Part shown: one piece after another, positions 35,046 to 43,718 of the stretch
How the letters are laid out: every line of letters begins with the position of its first letter
How positions within the stretch are numbered: position 1 is the stretch's first letter
NCBI RefSeq assembly: GCF_019266065.1
Contig: NZ_LPNR01000091.1
Coordinates: 1 to 64,000, forward strand
DNA: 64,000 bases
Reading direction: 5' to 3'
DNA from: Nocardia sp. MH4
GTDB taxonomy: Bacteria; Actinomycetota; Actinomycetes; Mycobacteriales; Mycobacteriaceae
The notes under the pieces: model-generated
What the model was told of the DNA's origin: nothing
The model's database searches: none
What the model saw: only the letters and a program-made list of their open reading frames with translations
Program-made: the position numbers and the translations under genes

Positions 35046-37652
35046 TCAGATCAGGCCGACGCGGCGGGCGCTGCCGATCGCGTCGGCGCGGGCGTTGACG
35101 CCGAGCTTCTGGTAGATGCCGCGCAGGTGGGTCTTCACGGTGTTCACCGAGACGCCCATGTTCGCGGCGATATTGATCGCGGTCATGCCGGACGGGAGCT
35201 GGCGCAGCACCGCCAGCTCGGTCTCGGTGAGCTGCGGCGCGTCGGTGGCGGGCGCGCGATGCGAACGGACCAGGTCGACGAAGGCGTCGAAGCGTCCGAA
35301 CCGCCCGCCCAGGCGGTCGAGGGTCTCGGCCGCGCCGGGCACGTCGAGGAACGGGCGGATCAGCCGTTCGCCGCACGCGAGGGCGAGTGCCTGCTCGAAC
35401 GCGTCCTCGGCCTTGCGCGGCCGGTCCAGCCGGTCGGCGGCGACGCCCTCCAGCAGCCTGGCGGTGACCAGGGCGCCCGCCGTCAGCCGCGGGGCTCCGC
35501 CGAGCAGCGGCTCGAGGATGGTCAGCGCCGCGCTGGGCCGATGGGTGTAGACGGCCAGGGCCGCCTCGGCGACGGCCAGCTGCGGGGTCGACCCGAACAC
35601 CCGGGTCGCGTGATCGACCAGGTGCTGGGCGTCGGTCTTGGCCTGTAGACGCAGCAGCACCCACAGCACATCGGTGACCAGCGTGCCGATGCCGAAGGCC
35701 GCCGGGGAGTCGTCGAGCAGGCGGTGGGTCTGGGTACAGAGCAGGGTCGCGGCGGCCGCGCGATCGGGGGCCGCGTCGAACATCAGCACGCCGGTGATCA
35801 CGGCGGCCTGCCGGGCGGGCGCCGGGGCGCTCGCCTCCGCCGCCGGCCCACCGGGCTGACCGGGCAGTGGCAGTTGCACGGCCTCGCCTTGCTGGTACGC
35901 ACCGTAGGCCTCGATCAGCCGGGCGAACACGCCTTCGGGGGCCTGCGCCAGGTCGTAGCGATCGGCGCAGTCGCGCGCGGCGGCGGCCAGGGCTCGCAGG
36001 TCTCCGACCCGGCCCGCGTACCCGGCGGCGACCGCGACCGCGGTCCGGGCCCGCACCGCGACGCTGCCGAGCCCCACTTCCTCCGCGTGCACGATGGCGT
36101 GCCGCAACGCGGCGATGCCGCTGTCGATCGCGCCGCCGGTGACCTCGGCGGTACCGCAGTGCAGCGCGGCGTAGCAATCCAGGTCGGGTTGGCCGGTCAC
36201 CGCGGGCAGCGGCCAGCTCATCGAGGCCGAATCCCCCACCAGCACAGCCAGCCCCGCGCTGACCGCCCGGTCCAGTGAGACCGTCCAGGCATCGGGAACC
36301 AGCCGCGAGACCTGCTCGGACCCGAGATGCGCGGCCTCGAGATAGACCTCGGCGGCGGCGATCTCGCCCGCCTCCACCGCGACCGCCGCGCGTAGCAGCC
36401 GCACGAAGGTGTCCTCGGTCGCATCCGGCAGATACTCCATGGCGGCGAGCACCTGCTGGCCCGCGCCGTCGAGGACCATGCGCGGGCCCCAGTCCCGCAG
36501 GAACGACACCAGGCCGGGCGCGCCCGGTTCGGCCAGGACGTGCTCGAGCGCGGGGCCCGGCAGCGCGGCCGCCCCGAACCACTCGGCGACGCGACGGTGC
36601 ACGGTGGGCAGGCGGTCGGCCCGCGAGTGCGCGGCCTCGGCCAGCAGATACGCCCGCAGCAGCGGGTGGTAGCTGTGCCAGAGCTGACCCGCGTCGGCCA
36701 CGGTCTGCATGGGGAAGTTGGCCCGCAGCAGTTCGTCGACGATCCGGGCCGCGTTCTCACCGGCCAGCTCCTCCGCCAGCGGCAGGCAGAACCGGGTGGG
36801 AATCGCGGTGACCAGCAGGAAATCCAGGGTCGACGTGGGCAGCGACTGCATCAGCTCCGCGACCAGGAAATCCGCGACCGCGTGTGACGGCCGGGCCAGC
36901 GTGGTGAGCGCGGTATCGCGATCCTCGCCGTTGGCGGCCACGTAGATCGCGGCGATCCGGACCAGCGCGGCCCAGCCGCGGGTCAGCGAGTGCACCGTGG
37001 CGAGCTCGTCGTCGTCGAGCCGGCAGCCGTGCTGGGCGAACAGCTGGACGATCCGCTCGGGCGAGAGCGCCAGTTCGCCCACACCGATCCGGGTCAGCCT
37101 GCCCCCCAGCTCCAGCGCGTGCCAGCGCAATGGCGGATCGAACCGGCCCGCCAGCAGCACGGTGACCGTGCCGGGCAGGTGCGCGAGCAGGTACTCCAGG
37201 CCCGCCAGCTGCAGCGGGTCGGTGATCAGGTGGGCGTCGTCGAGCACCAGGACGGCGTGCTCGGCCCGCGCGGCCAGCGCGTCGACCAGGTCGGCGGCCT
37301 GGTCGGCCGGGGTGCGCAGGGTCGTGTCGACGGCGTCGGCGGGGCGGTGCAGGAGCCGCGCGATCGTGGGGAGCAGCTCGCCGCTGTCCGCCAGGCGCGC
37401 GGTGACGGTGAGCCAGCCGACGGTGGCCGCGCGAGCCTTGCGTGACCGGGTCACCCAGTCGACCAGGGCGACGGTCTTGCCGCTGCCCGCCGGGCCGGAC
37501 ACCAGCACCGTGTGCCCGCCCGCGGCGTGCGCGCGGTCGAGCCGGGCGGCGAGGTCGCCGGAGCGCACGGAGGCGAAGGACAGCTCGGGAATCTGGACAC
37601 CGACCGCCGAGACGTCGTCAGCTAACGCGCGGTACGAGGTTGCCACCACCAC
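35046..37652 (-). CDS. Large ATP-binding LuxR-family regulator (LAL/MalT-like)
   Basis: The 868-aa protein has an N-terminal AAA/STAND-type ATPase with Walker A GPAGSGKT (about residue 55) and Walker B VLVLDDAH, a long helical repeat region, and a C-terminal LuxR helix-turn-helix (LTETELAVLRQLPSGMTAIN; IAANMGVSVNTVKTHLRGIY). Such proteins act as ligand- and ATP-dependent activators. It is 96 bp upstream of the alkylsulfatase gene on the same strand, the most likely target. Three consecutive GTG codons lie at the start, after GAGGAG. Confidence 0.88.
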   Translation of the reverse strand: MVVATSYRALADDVSAVGVQIPELSFASVRSGDLAARLDRAHAAGGHTVLVSGPAGSGKTVALVDWVTRSRKARAATVGWLTVTARLADSGELLPTIARLLHRPADAVDTTLRTPADQAADLVDALAARAEHAVLVLDDAHLITDPLQLAGLEYLLAHLPGTVTVLLAGRFDPPLRWHALELGGRLTRIGVGELALSPERIVQLFAQHGCRLDDDELATVHSLTRGWAALVRIAAIYVAANGEDRDTALTTLARPSHAVADFLVAELMQSLPTSTLDFLLVTAIPTRFCLPLAEELAGENAARIVDELLRANFPMQTVADAGQLWHSYHPLLRAYLLAEAAHSRADRLPTVHRRVAEWFGAAALPGPALEHVLAEPGAPGLVSFLRDWGPRMVLDGAGQQVLAAMEYLPDATEDTFVRLLRAAVAVEAGEIAAAEVYLEAAHLGSEQVSRLVPDAWTVSLDRAVSAGLAVLVGDSASMSWPLPAVTGQPDLDCYAALHCGTAEVTGGAIDSGIAALRHAIVHAEEVGLGSVAVRARTAVAVAAGYAGRVGDLRALAAAARDCADRYDLAQAPEGVFARLIEAYGAYQQGEAVQLPLPGQPGGPAAEASAPAPARQAAVITGVLMFDAAPDRAAAATLLCTQTHRLLDDSPAAFGIGTLVTDVLWVLLRLQAKTDAQHLVDHATRVFGSTPQLAVAEAALAVYTHRPSAALTILEPLLGGAPRLTAGALVTARLLEGVAADRLDRPRKAEDAFEQALALACGERLIRPFLDVPGAAETLDRLGGRFGRFDAFVDLVRSHRAPATDAPQLTETELAVLRQLPSGMTAINIAANMGVSVNTVKTHLRGIYQKLGVNARADAIGSARRVGLI

Positions 37653-37775
37653 ACTCCTCAGCTCGTCATCTCCCCGCGGGGTCGATCCACCAGCAGGTTC
37701 GACGGTAGGCCAAACGCGACCAGCGCGTTCGCCGGTGGTGCGGCGTCGACGCGCTCGTTATGAGATCGACGTCAT

Positions 37776-37818
37776 CGTGAGGGTTTGCCGCAACCGGCTA
37801 TCGTTCGGCAACCTCACG
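37776..37818 (-). terminator. Hairpin terminator after small minus-strand gene
   Basis: CGTGAGGGTTTGCCG and CGGCAACCTCACG pair over 13 bp with a 2-nt bulge and a 15-nt loop, directly after the stop of the 73-aa gene. It separates that gene from the LuxR-type gene downstream. Confidence 0.55.
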
Positions 37819-37819
37819 A

Positions 37820-38041
37820 TCAATCGGGCAGGCGAGACATTCCGAGCAGGGTGAGCCCGAGGACATCGATGCGGGCGAGCACGCCGCGCATGGCGGTGTT
37901 GTCGGCCAGCTCGCCGTAGAGGGTGGTGGTTCCGGTCGGCGAATGGGCGCTACGCCGAAGCTCCGGGAACGCGGCGACAGCACGTTCCGTGAGTTCGCCC
38001 TCGATGACGAACTGGTAGCGAACCGCATCCGACGTCGGCAT
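37820..38041 (-). CDS. Small conserved actinobacterial protein, 73 aa
   Basis: The protein reads MPTSDAVRYQFVIEGELTER, then AAFPELRRSAHSPTGTTTLYG, and ends VLARIDVLGLTLLGMSRLPD. This layout (beta strand, FPEL, GTTTLYG, final GLxLLxMxRLPD) recurs in small hypothetical proteins of Streptomyces and relatives; function unknown. It looks like a ferredoxin-like beta-alpha-beta unit. No strong ribosome-binding site is visible. A hairpin terminator follows its stop directly. Confidence 0.7.
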   Translation of the reverse strand: MPTSDAVRYQFVIEGELTERAVAAFPELRRSAHSPTGTTTLYGELADNTAMRGVLARIDVLGLTLLGMSRLPD

Positions 38042-38228
38042 GTGTCCAGTCTCGACGACAGCCGCCGCGATCGCCTCATCCGCACGGGATGATTCCGGCG
38101 TCACCTGTGACGAAGCGGTCGCGACAATTTTAAACAGTCGTTTTTCTGTTTCCCGGACAGCGCGGCGACCGGGTCGATAGTGTCGCCACACCCACAGCGG
38201 TGGGACAGCGCGATACAGGAGAACAACC

Positions 38229-38657
38229 ATGCAGACCAACCAGGCTCGGCGGGCCGGCTTCGGACTCACAGCTTTCACCGCGGTCGCCGCGGCAGGCGTC
38301 CTGGTGGCGCCGCAGGCCTCGGCACTCGTCCAGGGTGTCACCGTCAGCGGCAGCACCCACTACGTCGGCACGGCCTACACCGTCACCGCCGATGTCACCG
38401 CGACGTCGTTCCCGTTCAAGGTGACCTTCACCGACAACGGCACCCAGATCGGCGAGCCGGTCTCGGTCTCCGACGGCAAGGCCACCATCACCTGGACCCC
38501 GACGACCCCCGGTTCGCACGAGATCAAGGCCGTGCAGGAACTGATCAGCTCCAAGACCGTCACCGTCGAGGTCACCACGAAGCCGACGACGCCCGGCGGC
38601 GGCACCGGCACCGGCTCGGCCGACCTGGGCGGTCTGCTGACCGGCTCGGCGGGCTGA
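38229..38657 (+). CDS. Secreted Ig-like domain protein
   Basis: The 142-aa protein starts with a Sec signal peptide (basic MQTNQARRAG, hydrophobic GLTAFTAVAAAGVLVAP, cleavage after ASA). The mature part is an Ig-like beta-sandwich (VTVSGSTHYVGTAYTVTADV; FTDNGTQIGEPVSVSDG; ITWTPTTPGSHEIKAVQ) with a Thr/Pro/Gly-rich tail. It should be exported, possibly wall-associated; partner unknown. ACAGGAG precedes the ATG, and a very strong hairpin follows the stop. Confidence 0.8.
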   Translation: MQTNQARRAGFGLTAFTAVAAAGVLVAPQASALVQGVTVSGSTHYVGTAYTVTADVTATSFPFKVTFTDNGTQIGEPVSVSDGKATITWTPTTPGSHEIKAVQELISSKTVTVEVTTKPTTPGGGTGTGSADLGGLLTGSAG

Positions 38658-38673
38658 CCCGACCCGACACGCC

Positions 38674-38714
38674 TCGACGGCCGCCGCGGACTACCGATCC
38701 GCGGCGGCCGTCGA
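38674..38714. terminator. Perfect 17-bp hairpin terminator
   Basis: TCGACGGCCGCCGCGGA and TCCGCGGCGGCCGTCGA form a perfect 17-bp stem with a 7-nt loop between the secreted protein gene and the convergent VOC-family gene. It serves both directions. Confidence 0.85.
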
Positions 38715-38725
38715 CGTATCGGGCC

Positions 38726-39175
38726 TCAGGCCTGGTCGTAGGCCTGTTGCAGAGCGGCGATGTCGAGCTTGGACATCGACCGCAGCGCGGTGCCGACCGC
38801 GATGACCCGGTCGGTGTCGCCGCTCATCAGCTTCGGCAGCACCGAAGGCACGACCTGCCAGGACAGCCCGAAACGGTCTTTCAGCCAGCCACACGGGCCG
38901 GGCTCGCCGCCCTCGGACAGGGTGTCCCACAGCCGGTCGACCTCGTCCTGGGTGTCCACGACGACCTGCAGCGAGGCGGCGTCGGTGTGCGGATGCGCCG
39001 GTCCGCCGTTCATCAGCGTGACGGCCTGACCGTCGAGATCGAGGGTGACGATGAAGGCCGAGCTGTCGGCCTGCCGGGTGACCTCGACGACGCGCGAATT
39101 CGGCACCGTCGCGGCGTAGAGCTCACCGGCCGCTTCGGCGTCGGTATCGAACCAGAGGAAGGTGTTGACGGACAT
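38726..39175 (-). CDS. VOC-family protein (PhnB/3-demethylubiquinone methyltransferase-like fold)
   Basis: The 149-aa protein has the PhnB-like vicinal-oxygen-chelate pattern: MSVNTFLWFDTDAEAAGELY, TLDLDGQAVTLMNGGPA, a DEVDRLWDTLSEGGEPGPCGWLKDRFGLSWQ segment (described by its key WL, D and SWQ residues), and a C-terminal helix. Members bind small substrates or act as dioxygenase-fold proteins; activity unknown. GAAGGAG lies 6 nt before the ATG. Confidence 0.85.
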   Translation of the reverse strand: MSVNTFLWFDTDAEAAGELYAATVPNSRVVEVTRQADSSAFIVTLDLDGQAVTLMNGGPAHPHTDAASLQVVVDTQDEVDRLWDTLSEGGEPGPCGWLKDRFGLSWQVVPSVLPKLMSGDTDRVIAVGTALRSMSKLDIAALQQAYDQA

Positions 39176-39268
39176 GATGTGCTCCTTCGGGAGGGTGATG
39201 CGCGGGCTTGCTGTCACCCACTGGTCGGAGCCGAGCACGCGGTCTCGACACATCCATCGAAGTTCTCT

Positions 39269-39604
39269 CTACTTTTTTCGCGGCAGGGTTCTGGCGTAGT
39301 TCACGCCGCGCTCGACCCACTCGCGCAACACCGCGTCGTCGGCGACGGCGGCGGTGTCGACCCGCAGCCAGCCCACCATCTCCCGCCCGCCCATCACCAT
39401 CGGCGACACCGACAGCCCGTCGACGAGCGACTCCCCCTCGGCCCGGTCGACCCGCACCAGCAGCCCGCCCTTGCCGCTGGCGGCGACGGCCATATTGCCG
39501 CCGACCAGGAACGCGAGTCCACCGAACATCGGTTGCTCGACCAGATCCGGTCCGGGGTAGACGATCTCCCGGATGCGCTCGGCGAGTTCCTCGTCATAGG
39601 CCAT
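39269..39604 (-). CDS. TfoX N-terminal domain protein
   Basis: The 111-aa protein (MAYDEELAERIREIV; EQPMFGGLAFLVGGNMAVAA; VGWLRVDTAAVADDAVLREW) matches the TfoX N-terminal domain, including the MFGG motif. In proteobacteria TfoX regulates competence; stand-alone actinobacterial versions have no assigned role. The ATG is preceded by open frame without a good ribosome-binding site. It lies between the VOC gene and the mycolyltransferase-like gene on the same strand. Confidence 0.8.
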   Translation of the reverse strand: MAYDEELAERIREIVYPGPDLVEQPMFGGLAFLVGGNMAVAASGKGGLLVRVDRAEGESLVDGLSVSPMVMGGREMVGWLRVDTAAVADDAVLREWVERGVNYARTLPRKK

Positions 39605-39636
39605 GGACCCAGTGTGCGCCGGGGCACCGACAGTTT

Positions 39637-40602
39637 TCAGAGGCCGAGGGCGGCGGCGAACATCGGCCACGAATCGTGCACGTCGTCCTGCCAATACGGC
39701 CAGGCGTGGGTGCCCGCGGTCCGGAAACGCACGTCGGCGGGGATGCCGAGCTGGGCCAGCCGGGCCGCCATCGGGCCGGTGCAGCTGCCCGCGACGGCCT
39801 CCATCGTGCCGCCGACCAGCAGCCGGTCGACCAGCACGCCGAGATTGCCCGCGATGCTCGGATCGTTGATCGCCTCGTGCTGACCCGGGATGCCGTTGCC
39901 GGCGGACAGGTAGATCGCGGTGCCGCGCAGGCGTTCGGCCTGCACGACCGGGTCGTTGCCGATCCAGGCCGGGTCGATCGGGCCGCCCCACATGTTGGTG
40001 GCGTCCGCGGCGAAGGTCGCCAGCTGGGCGCGAACCAGCGCCTGCGCCAAGGGGTTCGCGGTCTGAGTGCACCCGCTGAACGCGCCGACCGCGCGGTAGA
40101 GGCCGGGCGCGGCGATGGCCAGGTTCAGCGCCGAGGTGGCCGACATCGACAGCCCGGCGACCGCGTTGGCGCCGGTCATGCCGAAGCGCTGATCGAGCAG
40201 CGGTGGGAGTTCGCCGGTGAGGAAGGTCGTCCACTTGTTGCGGCCCAGGATCGCGTCGTCGCGCTGCCAGTCGGTGTACATGCTGGCCCGGCCGCCGATC
40301 GGGACCACCACATTGACCGGCTTGTCGGCGAAGAAGTCCACCACGTCGGTGCGGCGCATCCAGGGCCCGCCGCTCTCCCCGCCGTCGACCGCGTTCAACA
40401 GATACAGGGCGGGCGCTCCCGCGCCGGGATGCGACAGCCACAGCGTGATCGGGCGGTTCATCGCCGCCGAATACACGACCACTTCGTATTGCCTGCCACC
40501 GAGCGGCCGGACGTCGATGATCCCAGCCTCCGCCACCGCGCGCGGCGCGATCACGAACCCACAGCCGAGCAGCACGAGCACACCGCACAGGAGCCGACGC
40601 AT
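39637..40602 (-). CDS. Secreted antigen-85-like esterase / mycolyltransferase family
   Basis: The 321-aa protein starts with a signal peptide (MRRLLCGVLVLLGCGFVIAP, cleavage near AVAEA). The mature enzyme is an esterase of the antigen 85 type: nucleophile GLSMSATSAL with Ser, LWLSHPGAGAPALYLLNAVDGG, and a C-terminal catalytic His in GTHAWPYWQDDVH. Antigen 85 enzymes transfer mycolic acids to trehalose and arabinogalactan outside the membrane, so the gene supports a mycolate-bearing host. Whether it is an active mycolyltransferase or a relative is not settled by sequence. Confidence 0.85.
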   Translation of the reverse strand: MRRLLCGVLVLLGCGFVIAPRAVAEAGIIDVRPLGGRQYEVVVYSAAMNRPITLWLSHPGAGAPALYLLNAVDGGESGGPWMRRTDVVDFFADKPVNVVVPIGGRASMYTDWQRDDAILGRNKWTTFLTGELPPLLDQRFGMTGANAVAGLSMSATSALNLAIAAPGLYRAVGAFSGCTQTANPLAQALVRAQLATFAADATNMWGGPIDPAWIGNDPVVQAERLRGTAIYLSAGNGIPGQHEAINDPSIAGNLGVLVDRLLVGGTMEAVAGSCTGPMAARLAQLGIPADVRFRTAGTHAWPYWQDDVHDSWPMFAAALGL

Positions 40603-40682
40603 ACCCCGAGCATGCCCTACCGAACGGCCGATATCCGGCATTGACGGGCTCGTGTCCGCCGTCGCGCACGGCGTCGGCAAAC

Positions 40683-41612
40683 CTAGAGCATCCCCGCTGT
40701 CGCACCCTCGGGCAGGACCGCGCGCAGCACCTCGTCGAGCGCGGAGGCGGTGACGCCGAAGGTGGTGCGCAGTGCGGAATCGTCGGCAACGAACTCCCGG
40801 TGCGACATGTGCGCGGTCTCGAAGAGTTCGCCCCAGAACGGATCACCCTGCGCCAGTTCGGCCATCTCGGCGTCCGCCAGCACGGCGAGGTCGGGCTCGG
40901 GCGCACCGGCCAATGCCGCCAGCCGGCCCGCGACCGTGCGCACGGTGGTGGTGATCATCGGCGCGTGCCAGGCACGACCCCACGCGCGGTCGTCGCGGGC
41001 GACGGCGACCAGCGCCGTGGCGGCGTCGTCGATCGCGGTGAACGAATGCGCCAGGTCCAGCGCCTGCGGCACCTTCGCCGGTGCGCCCGCGAGCACCGCG
41101 GGCTGCACCAGCAGGGAGAAGACCGAGACCGCGCCCGCGCCGAGGAACTGGCCCGCCCGCACCTCGGTGACCCGCAGCCTGCCCGCCTCGTGCGCGGCCA
41201 GCGCCTCGATCCACATCCTGGCCCTGACCTCGCCCTTGCTGCCGGCGGCGGCCAGCGGTGTCGCCTCGTCGACGATGCCGTCGACGGGTCCGTAGCCGTA
41301 GAGATTGCCCATCATCACCAGGTTCGCGCCGGTGGCCTCGGCGGCGGACCTGATCGAACCGAACAGGGGCGGAACGGTTTCCGGCCACGTGTGATAACCG
41401 GGCATGGCGAGGTTGAACACGGTCACGGCACCGGTGGCGTGCGCGATCAGCGCGGTGGTGTCAGTGGCGTCGAGGGCGACGCGGTCGATGCCGGGGTGGT
41501 CGGGACCGAGGCCGCCGCGGCTGATCATCGTCACGCGGTCGCCGGACTCGGCGAGGCGCAGCGCAGTGGCGGACGCGGTCGCCCCGCGACCGATCACGAC
41601 ATGCTTGGTCAT
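40683..41612 (-). CDS. NAD(P)-binding epimerase-like protein
   Basis: The 309-aa protein is an atypical short-chain dehydrogenase/epimerase: N-terminal MTKHVVIGRGATASATALRL gives the nucleotide-binding glycine motif, MGNLYGYGPVDG the Tyr region, and a helical C-terminal half (PFWGELFETAHMSHREF). The ATG at 41612 has purine-rich GGAAAAGAG upstream; an earlier in-frame start at 41633 is possible. It is divergent from a GlxA-type regulator across 128 bp, which is the likely controller. Substrate unknown. Confidence 0.82.
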   Translation of the reverse strand: MTKHVVIGRGATASATALRLAESGDRVTMISRGGLGPDHPGIDRVALDATDTTALIAHATGAVTVFNLAMPGYHTWPETVPPLFGSIRSAAEATGANLVMMGNLYGYGPVDGIVDEATPLAAAGSKGEVRARMWIEALAAHEAGRLRVTEVRAGQFLGAGAVSVFSLLVQPAVLAGAPAKVPQALDLAHSFTAIDDAATALVAVARDDRAWGRAWHAPMITTTVRTVAGRLAALAGAPEPDLAVLADAEMAELAQGDPFWGELFETAHMSHREFVADDSALRTTFGVTASALDEVLRAVLPEGATAGML

Positions 41613-41740
41613 GTGAATTCTCTTTTCCAGCAATGTATTTCAGGCGATTCGGCGCTGTTCGCCGGGTGCACTGTCAACGCTGCCGGGCGGGAGCGGGCTA
41701 GACTAGTGGCCGGAATGCCAGCTATCCCAAGGATCAGGCC

Positions 41741-42688
41741 ATGAAGACTGTCGCCGTCGTCGCGGTTCCCCCGGTGAAGTCGTTCGATCTGGCCATGCCG
41801 GGATCGCTGATGGAATCGGTGACGATCGACGGCGCGCCCGGCTATCGCGTGCTGGTGTGCACCGCCGAACCCGGTGTGGTGCTCGCGAACTCGGGCGGGT
41901 TCGACGTGGTGATCCCGCACGGGCTAGACGTCCTCGAGTCGGCCGACACCGTGATCGTGCCCAGCACCGGCGCCCGGACCGACGCCGAACCGGCCATCCT
42001 GGCCGCGCTGCGCGCCGCCGTCGACCGGGGCACCCTGGTCACCTCGATCTGTAGCGGCGCTTTCGTCCTGGCCCAGGCCGGACTGCTCGACGGGCGGGCC
42101 GCCACCACGCACTGGGCGCTGGCCGACGAACTGGCAGACGCGCATCCGGGCGTCCGGGTGCGCACCGACGCGCTGTTCGTCGCGGACGGCCCGGTCACCA
42201 CCTCGGCAGGCGCCGCCGCGGGAATCGACCTGTGCCTGCACCTGATTCGCCAGGACTACGGCGCCACCGTCGCCAACGAGGCGGCTCGGGCCGCCGTGGT
42301 GACGCCGGTGCGTCCCGGCGGGCAGGCCCAGTTCGTCGACACCGCGCTGCCGCCCGACGACGACCTCTCGCTCTCGGCCACCCGTGCCTGGGCACTGACC
42401 CGGCTCGACACTCCCCTGTCGCTGCGCGAACTCGCCGAGCACGCCACCACGAGTGTGCGCACGCTGACCCGGCGCTTCCACGAGGAGACCGGGCTCAGCC
42501 CGCAGAAATGGCTGGTGCACCAGCGCCTGCACCGGGCCAGGGAGCTGCTGGAATCGACGTCGCTGCCGATCGAGCAGGTGGCCAGGCACAGCGGGATCGG
42601 GTCGGCGGAATCGTTGCGGCAGCACATGATCCGCCAGCTCGGCGTCCCCCCGAGCACCTACCGGGCGAACTTCACCAGGGCCCGGTAG
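41741..42688 (+). CDS. GlxA-family transcriptional regulator (DJ-1/PfpI + AraC)
   Basis: The 315-aa protein joins a DJ-1/PfpI-like domain (MKTVAVVAVPPVKSFDLAMP; TLVTSICSGAFVLAQAGLL with the nucleophile-elbow Cys) to a C-terminal AraC double helix-turn-helix (LRELAEHATTSVRTLTRRF; IEQVARHSGIGSAESLRQH). Such regulators sense small metabolites and act as activators. It faces the epimerase gene and probably regulates it. Its 3' end overlaps the convergent membrane gene by 17 bp. Confidence 0.88.
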   Translation: MKTVAVVAVPPVKSFDLAMPGSLMESVTIDGAPGYRVLVCTAEPGVVLANSGGFDVVIPHGLDVLESADTVIVPSTGARTDAEPAILAALRAAVDRGTLVTSICSGAFVLAQAGLLDGRAATTHWALADELADAHPGVRVRTDALFVADGPVTTSAGAAAGIDLCLHLIRQDYGATVANEAARAAVVTPVRPGGQAQFVDTALPPDDDLSLSATRAWALTRLDTPLSLRELAEHATTSVRTLTRRFHEETGLSPQKWLVHQRLHRARELLESTSLPIEQVARHSGIGSAESLRQHMIRQLGVPPSTYRANFTRAR

Positions 42689-43565
42689 GCGGGTAGGGCT
42701 GGTATCCCGGCGGTGGGGCCGGGGCGAAGAAGGCGGCGGAGCGGGGGTTCCAGAGCAGGATCACCGCGGCGAGGCCGATGATCACGGTCACCACGGTGAA
42801 GGCCATCGATTGCAGGTCGGTCCGGGATCCGGTGGCGAACACGCTGATCACGCTGACAGCCGAGGACAACACATTGAGGCCGAAGAACACCGTGCCGGTG
42901 ATACGGGCCCAGTTCTTGCCCGCGCGGCAGGCGAAGGCCATCCACACCCACAGCCCCGCCGTCACCAGCGAGACCAGGATCCCGCCCGCGAGCCCCGCGT
43001 ACACGACGACGTCGAGGTCGTCGCCGCGGAAGACCCCGCCCGAGGCGTCGAGCGCGTCCGAGCGGATCCGGTCGATCGTGGTCAGCAGGTAGGCGGCACT
43101 GAGGAGGGTGACCACCGCGCCGGCCAGCATCACGTAGAACGCGATCTGCACATTCTGCGGAACCACTTTCGGGCCCGCGCCGACCGGCGCTGCCGTTGGA
43201 AAGGGGGTCGCCGGCGGATAGGGCGACTGCCCGCCCGGCACCGCCGACGGATAGATCGCGGGGCCGGCGCCGGGCCCGGCCTGCGGGTAGGGCCCGCCCG
43301 GGTGACCCGTGGCGTGTGGATATGGCTGGTGCGCAGCCGGATTCGGGGAGGGAGCGCTCGCCGCATTCGGCGGGGGCGGGTACGGTGCCCCGGAACTCGG
43401 GGGTACCACCGGGGGCGGATACGGCGTGGGCCCCCCGACGCCACTCGGGGACGGTGGCACCGCCGCGCTCTGGTTGGCCGGTGCCTGCGGAATCGCGTCG
43501 GGATACGACGTCAGCTCGTCCTGGTGCGGTCGCGGATCCTCGTGGTCCGCCGACGAATCCTGCAC
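42672..43565 (-). CDS. Proline-rich four-helix membrane protein
   Basis: The 297-aa protein has an N-terminal half (to about residue 140) rich in Pro, Tyr and Gly, then four hydrophobic segments (IAFYVMLAGAVVTLLSAAYLL; VVVYAGLAGGILVSLVTAGLW; ITGTVFFGLNVLSSAVSVIS; SMAFTVVTVIIGLAAVILLW, each named in part) and a short Pro-rich tail. Such proteins are common in Nocardia and mycobacteria and have no assigned role. The GTG at 43565 has GAGGGGG upstream. It overlaps the end of the GlxA-type gene. Confidence 0.75.
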   Translation of the reverse strand: MQDSSADHEDPRPHQDELTSYPDAIPQAPANQSAAVPPSPSGVGGPTPYPPPVVPPSSGAPYPPPPNAASAPSPNPAAHQPYPHATGHPGGPYPQAGPGAGPAIYPSAVPGGQSPYPPATPFPTAAPVGAGPKVVPQNVQIAFYVMLAGAVVTLLSAAYLLTTIDRIRSDALDASGGVFRGDDLDVVVYAGLAGGILVSLVTAGLWVWMAFACRAGKNWARITGTVFFGLNVLSSAVSVISVFATGSRTDLQSMAFTVVTVIIGLAAVILLWNPRSAAFFAPAPPPGYQPYPPTGPW

Positions 43566-43718
43566 GGTGCCCCCTCGCTGTGAAGTCGGGCCCAACTCTA
43601 GCCGCCGGAGCCCGTACTCACCGGGCAGCGGCGACGCGCGTCCGACGAGGTCCGCGCACCCGCGCGAGGCCGTCGCGCACAGCGGCGGCGGACCTCGGCG
43701 CGGACGCGGACAACTCGG

